In this document: one piece after another, positions 6,295 to 12,017 of the stretch
Layout: every line of letters starts with the position of its first letter
Position numbering within the stretch: position 1 is the first letter of the stretch
NCBI GenBank assembly: GCA_026392815.1
Contig: JAPLBI010000009.1
Span: forward strand, 1,008 to 13,024
From: Actinomycetota bacterium
Lineage (GTDB): Bacteria; Actinomycetota; Actinomycetes; Nanopelagicales; Nanopelagicaceae
Reading direction: 5' to 3'
Length of the DNA: 12,017 bases
Notes under the pieces: model-generated
Told to the model about the DNA's origin: nothing
Seen by the model: the letters and a program-made list of their open reading frames with translations, nothing else
Databases searched by the model: none
Made by a program: the position numbers and the translations under genes

Positions 6295-7722
6295 TTACCC
6301 GTTTAGGTTGGTCATGACGTGCTTGATGCGGGTGTAATCCTCAAAGCCATAGCTCGACAGATCCTTACCGTATCCAGAGCGCTTGAAGCCGCCGTGCGGC
6401 ATCTCGGCAACGATTGGGATATGGGTATTGATCCAGACGCATCCAAAGTCAAAGGCTTTGGCCATGCGCATCGCGGTGCCGTGATCCTTGGTCCAGACAG
6501 ATGATGCCAGCCCGTACTCGACGCCATTGGAAAGGGCGATCGCTTCGGCTTCATCCTTAAATTTCTGGATAGTGATGACTGGTCCAAAGATTTCAGATTG
6601 TATGTGTTCATCCTGCTGACGTAAGTCTGCGATCACTGTTGGAGCGATGAAATAGCCAGGGCGATCTAGGGCAGACCCACCTGCGACCACGCGCGCATGT
6701 GATGGCACTCGATCTAAGAAACCTTTAACGCGCTCGAATTGAGCAGCGTTATTTACTGGACCAACAATTACATCTTCATTTGGCATACCAACAGCGATTT
6801 CGTTAGTTGCTTGGTGGGCGAGAAGCTTGACCATCTCTTCATACACACCTTCTTGCACCAAGACGCGAGTTGCAGCGGTGCAATCTTGACCTGAGTTGAA
6901 GAAGCCTGCGATAGCGATACCTGCTGCAGCTGCTTCTAGATCTGCATCGTTAAAGACTACAACTGGAGCTTTGCCGCCGAGTTCGAGGTGAACGCGCTTT
7001 AACTGCTTTGCGGCGCTTCCGGCAACTTCCATACCTGCGCGCACTGAACCAGTAATTGAAACCATCGCCGGCGTTGCATGCTCAACAACAGCTTTTCCAG
7101 TTTCGCGTTCTCCACAAATCACATTGATTACGCCATCTGGTAAGAATTCGCCCATGATCTCGGCCATAAATACTGTTGATGCTGGAGTTGTATCACTTGG
7201 CTTTAGTACAACCGCGTTACCTGCTGCAATTGCCGGTGCCCATTTCCAAACCGCCATCATCATTGGGTAGTTCCAGGGAGTTACTTGCCCGCAAACTCCA
7301 ACTGGTTCGCGACGAATAAATGAGGTCATTCCCTTCATATATTCACCTGCCGACTTGCCATCTAGATTGCGAGCAGCGCCAGCGAAGAAGCGGATCTGAT
7401 CAATCATTGGTGGAACTTCTTCAGATGTAGTTAGCCCAATTGGCTTTCCACAGTTCTCGGACTCAATGGCGATGATCTCAGCTGCGCGAGATTCAATCGC
7501 ATCGGCAATTTTAAGGAGCGCGCGTTGGCGCTCTGAAGGAGTTGAATCACGCCATTCGGTGAAGGCGTTAGCGGCGGCAGACATAGCCTTATCGACATCG
7601 GCGGCGTTTGAATTCGGAGCAGTTGCGAATGCTTGTCCGGTTGCTGGGTTAATCAGCGTCGTTGTCTCCCCAGAAGATGAGTCAACTAACTTTCCATTAA
7701 CAAAGTTCTGCAACTTTTTCAT
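6295..7722 (-). CDS. 4-aminobutyraldehyde (gamma-aminobutyraldehyde) dehydrogenase
   Basis: NAD(P)-dependent aldehyde dehydrogenase, 475 residues, the usual length. It resembles E. coli PatD/YdcW throughout: for example ESENCGKP at 87-94, RFFAGAARNLDG at 111-122, GEYMKG at 126-131 and the C-terminal NTHIPIVAEMPHGG stretch. Catalytic residues: Asn151 (PWNYP), general base Glu247 (LELGGKAP) and nucleophile Cys281 (NSGQDCTA). The SGQDCTAA context is typical of aminobutyraldehyde dehydrogenases. It would oxidise 4-aminobutyraldehyde from putrescine to GABA, or 4-guanidinobutyraldehyde from agmatine. ATG 7722 follows the stop of the YfiT/DinB-like gene by one base (TAA-A-ATG), so translation is probably coupled. 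The transporter genes follow 122 nt downstream. The family is certain and the substrate is well supported by similarity and context. Confidence 0.92.
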   Translation of the reverse strand: MKKLQNFVNGKLVDSSSGETTTLINPATGQAFATAPNSNAADVDKAMSAAANAFTEWRDSTPSERQRALLKIADAIESRAAEIIAIESENCGKPIGLTTSEEVPPMIDQIRFFAGAARNLDGKSAGEYMKGMTSFIRREPVGVCGQVTPWNYPMMMAVWKWAPAIAAGNAVVLKPSDTTPASTVFMAEIMGEFLPDGVINVICGERETGKAVVEHATPAMVSITGSVRAGMEVAGSAAKQLKRVHLELGGKAPVVVFNDADLEAAAAGIAIAGFFNSGQDCTAATRVLVQEGVYEEMVKLLAHQATNEIAVGMPNEDVIVGPVNNAAQFERVKGFLDRVPSHARVVAGGSALDRPGYFIAPTVIADLRQQDEHIQSEIFGPVITIQKFKDEAEAIALSNGVEYGLASSVWTKDHGTAMRMAKAFDFGCVWINTHIPIVAEMPHGGFKRSGYGKDLSSYGFEDYTRIKHVMTNLNG

Positions 7723-7723
7723 T

Positions 7724-8209
7724 TTACTTCTGCCCCTTTACCGCGCGAATTAGTTGATCACCGTGATCAACTGGATGTTTGGAATAACCTTCTAACCATT
7801 TAGCAATTGTGTAGTGACCGGATTCTGAGTGAACGCCAGACTTTTCCAGATCTGACTCTTGCAGACGCTTAACAATGTCGAGTGAACCAGCTCTTACTGC
7901 CGCAAAGACAGCAATTGAGTTTTCCACTGGTGCACTTTCATAACCAAGTTGCGGAGCAGTTGCCCAAAGATTCTCGTCGTAGCCCTGGATTATCGATCCT
8001 TCAGGTTCTGCGACTAAACGACGCAGGCGCGCATATGACTGCGCTTCTGAATCTGCTAAGTGATGAATTATCTGACGAGCAGACCAACCTTCAGGATCTT
8101 TGATATCTAACTGATCAGCTGTTACTCCACGCGCCAAATTTAAAAAGTATTGGGTAGAAGATTCGTAAACTGCTGCCTGCTCGTTGATGCTCATGCCCTG
8201 TGTACTCAT
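7724..8209 (-). CDS. DinB/YfiT-like putative metal-binding protein
   Basis: A small cytoplasmic protein of 161 residues resembling the DinB/YfiT four-helix-bundle superfamily, which includes metal-dependent transferases and proteins of unknown function. Seen: GWSARQIIHHLADSE at 41-55, YDENLWA at 77-83 and GYSKHPVDHGDQL at 141-153. The expected metal triad would be His49 or His50 with His145 and His149; the spacing of the last two matches YfiT. The frame is open back to 8272 inside rlmN. ATG 8209 is chosen because it lies 10 nt after the rlmN stop; ATG 8194 is another option, and neither has a good Shine-Dalgarno. It sits between rlmN and the aldehyde dehydrogenase with almost no spacing. Thiol-dependent S-transferases share this fold, but no substrate can be assigned here. 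Confidence 0.8.
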   Translation of the reverse strand: MSTQGMSINEQAAVYESSTQYFLNLARGVTADQLDIKDPEGWSARQIIHHLADSEAQSYARLRRLVAEPEGSIIQGYDENLWATAPQLGYESAPVENSIAVFAAVRAGSLDIVKRLQESDLEKSGVHSESGHYTIAKWLEGYSKHPVDHGDQLIRAVKGQK

Positions 8210-8219
8210 GACTTGGAGT

Positions 8220-9350
8220 CTATTTACTCTTTTCGGCTGCTGCCAACTGTCCGCAGGCGCCATCGATCTCACGCCCGCGGGTATCGCGCACGGTCACGGG
8301 AACGCCATAGTTCTCCAGGATACGGACAAACTCTTCCTCGTCTTCGCGGCGGGAAGCGGTCCATTTTGAACCAGGCGTTGGGTTGAGTGGGATTAAATTA
8401 ACGTGGGCGTTGCGGCTTTTGAGTAAACGCCCCAATAAATCTGCGCGCCAGGATTGATCATTGATGTCGCGGATTAGCGCGTACTCGATTGAATAACGGC
8501 GACCAGTCTTCTTCTCATATGCATCGGCAGCGGCCAGAACTTCGCGAACGTTAAACCGCGAGTTAATTGGTACAAGTGAGTCGCGAAGTTCGTCATCTGG
8601 CGTATGCAGAGAAACCGCCAAGGTGCAGTTGATGCCCTCATCCATCAGCTTTTCAATTCCATTTACCAAACCAACGGTAGAAACGGTTACTGAACGGGCA
8701 GAAATTCCTAAACCATCAGGGTTTGGATCTGTGATGTTGCGAAGCGTGCGAACAACTGCGTTGTAATTTGCTAGTGGCTCACCCATTCCCATAAAGACGA
8801 TATTGGAAAGACGCGCTTCTCCCCCAGGGAGTTCGCCATTGGCACAAGCTCGCGCTGCAGCCACGATCTGTTCGGTGATTTCACCAGCAGTTAGATTACG
8901 AGTGAGACCAGCCTGACCGGTTGCACAGAACGGACAGTTCATTCCGCAGCCTGCTTGAGATGAGATACAAACGGTGACGCGGTCGGTGTAACGCATTAAT
9001 ACAGATTCAACTAAAACACCATCGTGCAATTTCCAGAGATCTTTACGAGTCATTCCGTTATCTGTGGTGCGCGAGGTAACCAGATGAATTAACTTTGGTG
9101 TTAGCGCATCAGCGATTGATTGACGTTCAGCCGCTGGGATATCAGTCCACTCTTCTGGGTCATTAGATAGGTGAGAGAAATAGTGAGTTGCAACTTGCGA
9201 AGCACGAAAAGGTTGCAGGCCGAGTTCTTTCGCCCAGATCTTGCGATCAGCAGGTGATAGATCTGCTAAATGTTTTGGTGCCTTCTTGCGTTGCGGTGGT
9301 TCATCGAAAACTAATTTGAGTTCAGGATTTGCATCAGGTCTGGTGCTCAT
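8220..9350 (-). CDS. rlmN: Dual-specificity 23S rRNA/tRNA (adenine-C2) methyltransferase RlmN
   Basis: Radical-SAM enzyme that methylates C2 of A2503 in 23S rRNA and A37 in some tRNAs, tuning peptidyl-transferase accuracy. It has 376 residues, normal for the family. Seen: the iron-sulfur motif C135-GMN-C139-PF-C142, the SAM-binding GMGEPL at 188-193, SVTVSTVG at 220-227, the substrate-side loop around [10 protein letters not shown] at 321-330, and Cys366 (GACGQLA), which matches the methyl-carrying cysteine of RlmN. The ATG at 9350 overlaps the cdsA stop by 4 nt (ATGA), with a modest AGGGA upstream. Its position after cdsA fits the common actinobacterial order. A Cfr-type resistance enzyme is unlikely given the housekeeping context. 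Confidence 0.95.
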   Translation of the reverse strand: MSTRPDANPELKLVFDEPPQRKKAPKHLADLSPADRKIWAKELGLQPFRASQVATHYFSHLSNDPEEWTDIPAAERQSIADALTPKLIHLVTSRTTDNGMTRKDLWKLHDGVLVESVLMRYTDRVTVCISSQAGCGMNCPFCATGQAGLTRNLTAGEITEQIVAAARACANGELPGGEARLSNIVFMGMGEPLANYNAVVRTLRNITDPNPDGLGISARSVTVSTVGLVNGIEKLMDEGINCTLAVSLHTPDDELRDSLVPINSRFNVREVLAAADAYEKKTGRRYSIEYALIRDINDQSWRADLLGRLLKSRNAHVNLIPLNPTPGSKWTASRREDEEEFVRILENYGVPVTVRDTRGREIDGACGQLAAAEKSK

Positions 9351-10207
9351 AAAATCCCTGAGTCTTGTGCGCGACGCACAATTTCAAGGGCAAGCCATAG
9401 CGCAGGAGCGGCAAACAAAACTGAATCTAGGCGATCCATAATTCCGCCATGGCCAGGCAATAGATTTCCCATATCTTTAATCGCCATATCGCGCTTTAGC
9501 GCAGATTCAATTAGATCTCCTGATGTTGCGGTGAAAACAGTTAATAGCCCAGCGAGTGCACCTAACCACCACTCGGCGCCCATGATGTAATGAAATGCGA
9601 TAGCGCCACCTGCGATAGTAAATACAAGCGAGCCAAGTAAGCCTTCTATAGTTTTCTTGGGACTGATCTTGGGCGCAAGTGGGCGCTTGCCGAAAAGTAC
9701 GCCAGTTAAATATGCGAAGGTGTCATTACATCCAACCAAGACCACAAAAGTCATGACGCGCTCTAGCCCATTACTGGGGCGAGCCAACAAGATCAAGAAG
9801 CCTGCTAGAAATGGTAGATAGACAAGTGCAAGTGCCGATGCGGATGCGGTTTTAACAAAGTTAACCGTTCCACGTGGAAGCAGTAGAACCAAGAGGCAAG
9901 GGAATGCAATTGCAGTAGCTACGGCTAGACCTGAGATTCCGCCAAACCAGGTAGCGGCACATAGGCCAACTGCAGCCGTAGTAAGCGACCAAAGTGGAAT
10001 ATGAATATCAACTGCTGTAAATGCTTTATTTAGCTCGCGAATTCCGAGTACTACTGCAATCGTAACCACGAGGGCAAAAATTGCCCGCTGATAAGCAAGT
10101 GCAAACCAAACAAGTGCGATTAGCGAGAGCGAGACAGCGATCGAAGGAAGGAGTTTTCTTCCCGCGCGCTTGTTGATAGCCTCGTTTATCGAATGTAAAT
10201 CAGACAC
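9347..10207 (-). CDS. cdsA: Phosphatidate cytidylyltransferase (CDP-diglyceride synthase)
   Basis: Integral membrane enzyme that makes CDP-diacylglycerol from phosphatidic acid and CTP, the branch point for phospholipids. It has 286 residues and about seven or eight hydrophobic helices between residues 20 and 235. The family signature is present near the C-terminus: [20 protein letters not shown] followed by GIMDRLDS, with the KRD, KD and HGG..DR residues intact. The start is GTG at 10207. No ATG is available before the first helix, and no Shine-Dalgarno is visible in the 19-nt gap after frr. That gap is partly occupied by one arm of a perfect hairpin at 10221-10244. The gene overlaps rlmN by 4 nt. 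Confidence 0.93.
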   Translation of the reverse strand: MSDLHSINEAINKRAGRKLLPSIAVSLSLIALVWFALAYQRAIFALVVTIAVVLGIRELNKAFTAVDIHIPLWSLTTAAVGLCAATWFGGISGLAVATAIAFPCLLVLLLPRGTVNFVKTASASALALVYLPFLAGFLILLARPSNGLERVMTFVVLVGCNDTFAYLTGVLFGKRPLAPKISPKKTIEGLLGSLVFTIAGGAIAFHYIMGAEWWLGALAGLLTVFTATSGDLIESALKRDMAIKDMGNLLPGHGGIMDRLDSVLFAAPALWLALEIVRRAQDSGIL

Positions 10208-10220
10208 TTGTTTGTATTAA

Positions 10221-10244
10221 GAACTTCTAGACCTCTAGAAGTTC
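10221..10244 (-). repeat. Perfect 11-bp inverted repeat spanning the frr stop codon
   Basis: GAACTTCTAGA (10244-10234 on the minus strand) is followed after GG by its exact reverse complement TCTAGAAGTTC (10231-10221). The frr stop TAG (10229-10227) lies in the second arm. In RNA a 10-bp stem with an AGGU tetraloop can form. It is followed by UUAAUACAAACAA, which is only weakly U-rich, and then the cdsA GTG. It may be a leaky terminator, a processing site or an end-stabilising stem. The repeat is certain; its function is not. Confidence 0.6.
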
Positions 10245-10790
10245 AGCCTCCTTATGCTTTAGGAGTTCATCAATCTTGGTGACGTGCTCTGAAGTAACCT
10301 TTTCAAGTTCTTTCTCGCCACGTGCTAAATCATCTTTTCCGATATCGCCATCTTTTTCGAGTTTCTCCATTAGCTCTTTGGCGGCGCGACGGATATTGCG
10401 GATTGAAACTTTTGAATCTTCCGCCTTACCTTTGGCTACTTTGATGTAATCCTTACGGCGTTCCTCAGAAAGTTGTGGCAGAGCAACGCGAATAACCACG
10501 CCATCATTTCCAGGATTTACACCTAGATCTGATTCGCGGATCGCCTTTTCAATGCTCGCCATTGCACCTTTATCGAAAGGGGAAACGATCGCCATACGCG
10601 CTTCGGGTACTTGAATAGAAGCGAGTTGAGATAGAGGAGTGTAAGTACCGTAGTAATCAACCATGATCTTATTGAAGAGCGCAGGGTGAGCACGGCCGGT
10701 GCGGATCGTTGCAAAGTCATCCTTGGCAACTTCTACAGCCTTATCCATCTTGCTCTGCGCATCGGCTAGAGCACTTGCTACATCTGCCAT
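10227..10790 (-). CDS. frr: Ribosome recycling factor
   Basis: Cytoplasmic factor that, with EF-G, splits ribosomes after termination. It has 187 residues, close to the usual 185. Family marks: RTGRAHPALFNKIMVDYYG at 31-49, then QVPEARMAIVSPFDK, and the C-terminal three-helix bundle with SVSIRNIRRAAKE-like residues (KVSIRNIRR). The ATG at 10790 has a strong AGAGGAG about 8 nt upstream. The gap from pyrH is 46 nt, AT-rich, with no convincing terminator or promoter. The C-terminal codons LLEV and the stop form part of an inverted repeat described separately. Confidence 0.97.
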   Translation of the reverse strand: MADVASALADAQSKMDKAVEVAKDDFATIRTGRAHPALFNKIMVDYYGTYTPLSQLASIQVPEARMAIVSPFDKGAMASIEKAIRESDLGVNPGNDGVVIRVALPQLSEERRKDYIKVAKGKAEDSKVSIRNIRRAAKELMEKLEKDGDIGKDDLARGEKELEKVTSEHVTKIDELLKHKEAELLEV

Positions 10791-10836
10791 TTTCTTACTC
10801 CTCTAATTGGTACTGCTTTGAAAAACATTTTTTAAG

Positions 10837-11559
10837 TTAAGAAACTAAAGTGCCGATCTTTTCGCCGCGAACTGCACGTGCGATATTGCCGTTGGCCATC
10901 AGATCGAACACGATGATCGGCAGCTTATTCTCGCGGCATAGGCTAAAGGCTGCGGCATCTGCAACAGCCAACGATTTCGAGAGAACTTCGTTGTACGAGA
11001 TCACATCAAATTTTGTGGCAGATGAATCCTTCTTTGGATCTGCGCTGTAAACGCCATCAACGCCGCTCTTAGCCAGAAGAAGTGCTTCAGATCCGATTTC
11101 GAGTGCGCGCTGTGCGGCAACTGTGTCGGTTGTAAAGAAAGGCATTCCGGCACCTGCACCGAAAATTACTACGCGACCTTTTTCAAGGTGGCGAATTGCA
11201 CGTCGTGGAATGTAAGGCTCAGCAACTTGACCCATAGTGATCGCAGTTTGTACGCGAGTGTCGACGCCTTCTTTTTCCAGAAAATCTTGGAGCGCAAGAC
11301 AGTTCATAACTGTTCCGAGCATTCCCATGTAGTCAGCGCGTGCACGGTCCATTCCGACTTGCTGTAGTTCTGCACCTCGGAAGTAATTACCGCCACCGAC
11401 TACAACTGCCATTTGGACGCCAGTTTTTACAACATCTTTAATCTGCTTTGCGACATCGCGCATAACATCGATATCTACGCCGATGCCCTTTTCTCCCCCG
11501 AAAACTTCTCCGGAAAGTTTAAGGAGCACCCGCCGATACGTTCCTCTTGTACCGGGCAT
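10837..11559 (-). CDS. pyrH: UMP kinase
   Basis: Bacterial UMP kinase (amino-acid-kinase fold, hexameric), converting UMP to UDP in pyrimidine synthesis. It has 240 residues, full length. Seen: Lys14 in [15 protein letters not shown] at 55-62, [16 protein letters not shown] at 71-86 (Asp77 for UMP), and the nucleotide-binding stretch [20 protein letters not shown], then [12 protein letters not shown]. The ATG at 11559 has AAAAGGAGC ending about 5 nt upstream, and no other start fits. It follows tsf by 35 nt with no terminator, so it is probably cotranscribed. Its ribosome binding site is the exact complement of its own codons 10-13, described separately. Confidence 0.97.
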   Translation of the reverse strand: MPGTRGTYRRVLLKLSGEVFGGEKGIGVDIDVMRDVAKQIKDVVKTGVQMAVVVGGGNYFRGAELQQVGMDRARADYMGMLGTVMNCLALQDFLEKEGVDTRVQTAITMGQVAEPYIPRRAIRHLEKGRVVIFGAGAGMPFFTTDTVAAQRALEIGSEALLLAKSGVDGVYSADPKKDSSATKFDVISYNEVLSKSLAVADAAAFSLCRENKLPIIVFDLMANGNIARAVRGEKIGTLVS

Positions 11560-11570
11560 GGGTGCTCCTT
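11521..11570 (-). promoter_or_regulatory. Self-complementary pyrH ribosome binding site (Shine-Dalgarno-masking stem)
   Basis: In the mRNA, AAGGAGCACCC (11570-11560), which contains the pyrH Shine-Dalgarno and ends right at the ATG, is the exact reverse complement of GGGTGCTCCTT (11531-11521). The second arm lies in codons 10-13 (Arg-Val-Leu-Leu). The 28-nt loop begins with the start codon. Folding would hide the Shine-Dalgarno in an 11-bp stem with seven G-C pairs. The complementarity is directly seen; translational control is inferred. Confidence 0.55.
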
Positions 11571-11594
11571 TTCTAAAACGTTGTTCTGGCTAGT

Positions 11595-12017
11595 TTACTG
11601 ACCTACGCGGAAACGGTGGAACGCCTTGACGGCGGTTCCTGCCTCATCGAGGATCTGCTTGACGGTCTTCTTCGCATCTTTAGCGAAAGCCTGCTCAATC
11701 AAGGAGACTTCCTTGACGAAGCCGGTTACGCGACCTTCGATGATCTTTGAAAGTGAAGCCTCTGGCTTGCCTTCTTCGCGGGCTGTTTCTTCCGCGATAC
11801 GGCGCTCATTTTCAATGAGATCTGCAGGAACATCTTCGCGATTTACAAACTTAGGTGCGAACGCTGCGATGTGCTGTGCAACATCCTTACCAATTTCAGC
11901 TGCTTCTTTAGCAAGTGAAACTAGAACTCCAACTTGTGGTGGAAGATCCGGTGAAGTCTTGTGTAGGTAGAGTCCAACTGGACCTTCTACTACTGCAACG
12001 TTGCGAATTTCAATCTT
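11595..12017 (-). CDS. tsf: Elongation factor Ts, C-terminal 140 residues (start outside window)
   Basis: Nucleotide exchange factor that recharges EF-Tu with GTP. The visible part starts at KIEIRNVAVVEGPVG and includes the family marks YLHKTSPDLPPQVGVLV, the helix-rich dimerisation part (QHIAAFAPKFVNREDVP) and the C-terminal module KPEASLSKIIEGRVTGF, ending KAFHRFRVGQ and TAA at 11597-11595. Actinobacterial EF-Ts is about 270 residues, so roughly half is outside the window to the right. It leads the visible part of the operon; rpsB would be expected further upstream. Confidence 0.95.
   Translation of the reverse strand, partial: KIEIRNVAVVEGPVGLYLHKTSPDLPPQVGVLVSLAKEAAEIGKDVAQHIAAFAPKFVNREDVPADLIENERRIAEETAREEGKPEASLSKIIEGRVTGFVKEVSLIEQAFAKDAKKTVKQILDEAGTAVKAFHRFRVGQ

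Noticed and set aside
8210-8272. Longer N-terminus for the DinB-like protein starting inside rlmN.
   Set aside because: It would overlap the conserved catalytic C-terminus of RlmN by about 53 nt, and the extra residues do not resemble the family. The ATG at 8209 just after the rlmN stop is more natural.
11626-11970. Open frame of 114 codons on the plus strand, rich in Ser and Ala.
   Set aside because: It is antisense to the well-supported EF-Ts coding region and has no ribosome binding site or domain signal.

Overview
All genes in this window lie on the minus strand, so transcription runs from the right end to the left. The gene families, the tsf-pyrH-frr-cdsA-rlmN order, mid-range base composition (by eye about 45-50% GC), very short gaps and several ATGA overlaps suggest a streamlined actinobacterium. 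A freshwater planktonic lineage (acI / Nanopelagicales type) is my best guess. That placement is inferred from gene style and content; no 16S is present.

Right part (12017 to about 8220): a conserved housekeeping block. It holds the C-terminal 140 residues of elongation factor Ts, UMP kinase (pyrH), ribosome recycling factor (frr), CDP-diglyceride synthase (cdsA) and the radical-SAM 23S rRNA/tRNA methyltransferase (rlmN). A YfiT/DinB-type small protein follows 10 nt after rlmN, and a 4-aminobutyraldehyde dehydrogenase follows after a single base. I see no terminator anywhere in that run.

Left part (about 7722 to 1): polyamine uptake and breakdown. Reading with transcription: aldehyde dehydrogenase, PotD-type Tat/lipoprotein binding protein, PotA ATPase, a broken PotB permease, PotC permease, a PuuB-like FAD amine oxidase, and an agmatinase-family ureohydrolase that runs off the left end. 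The proposed logic is import of putrescine/spermidine (or agmatine), removal of a guanidino group as urea, oxidation of the amine to an aldehyde, then oxidation to 4-aminobutyrate (GABA). No gamma-glutamylputrescine synthetase or aminotransferase is present in the window.

Points worth a second look: (1) the pyrH Shine-Dalgarno is perfectly complementary over 11 bases to codons 10-13 of pyrH itself; (2) the FAD oxidase gene has a strong Shine-Dalgarno too far from its start, with a perfect 7-bp hairpin filling exactly the excess; (3) potB has lost about 21 codons, including a membrane helix, and changes frame; (4) a perfect 11-bp inverted repeat spans the frr stop, ahead of a cdsA GTG start with no visible ribosome binding site. 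No mobile elements, CRISPR arrays, tRNAs or rRNAs were seen. The longest non-coding gap is 122 bases (6173-6294).
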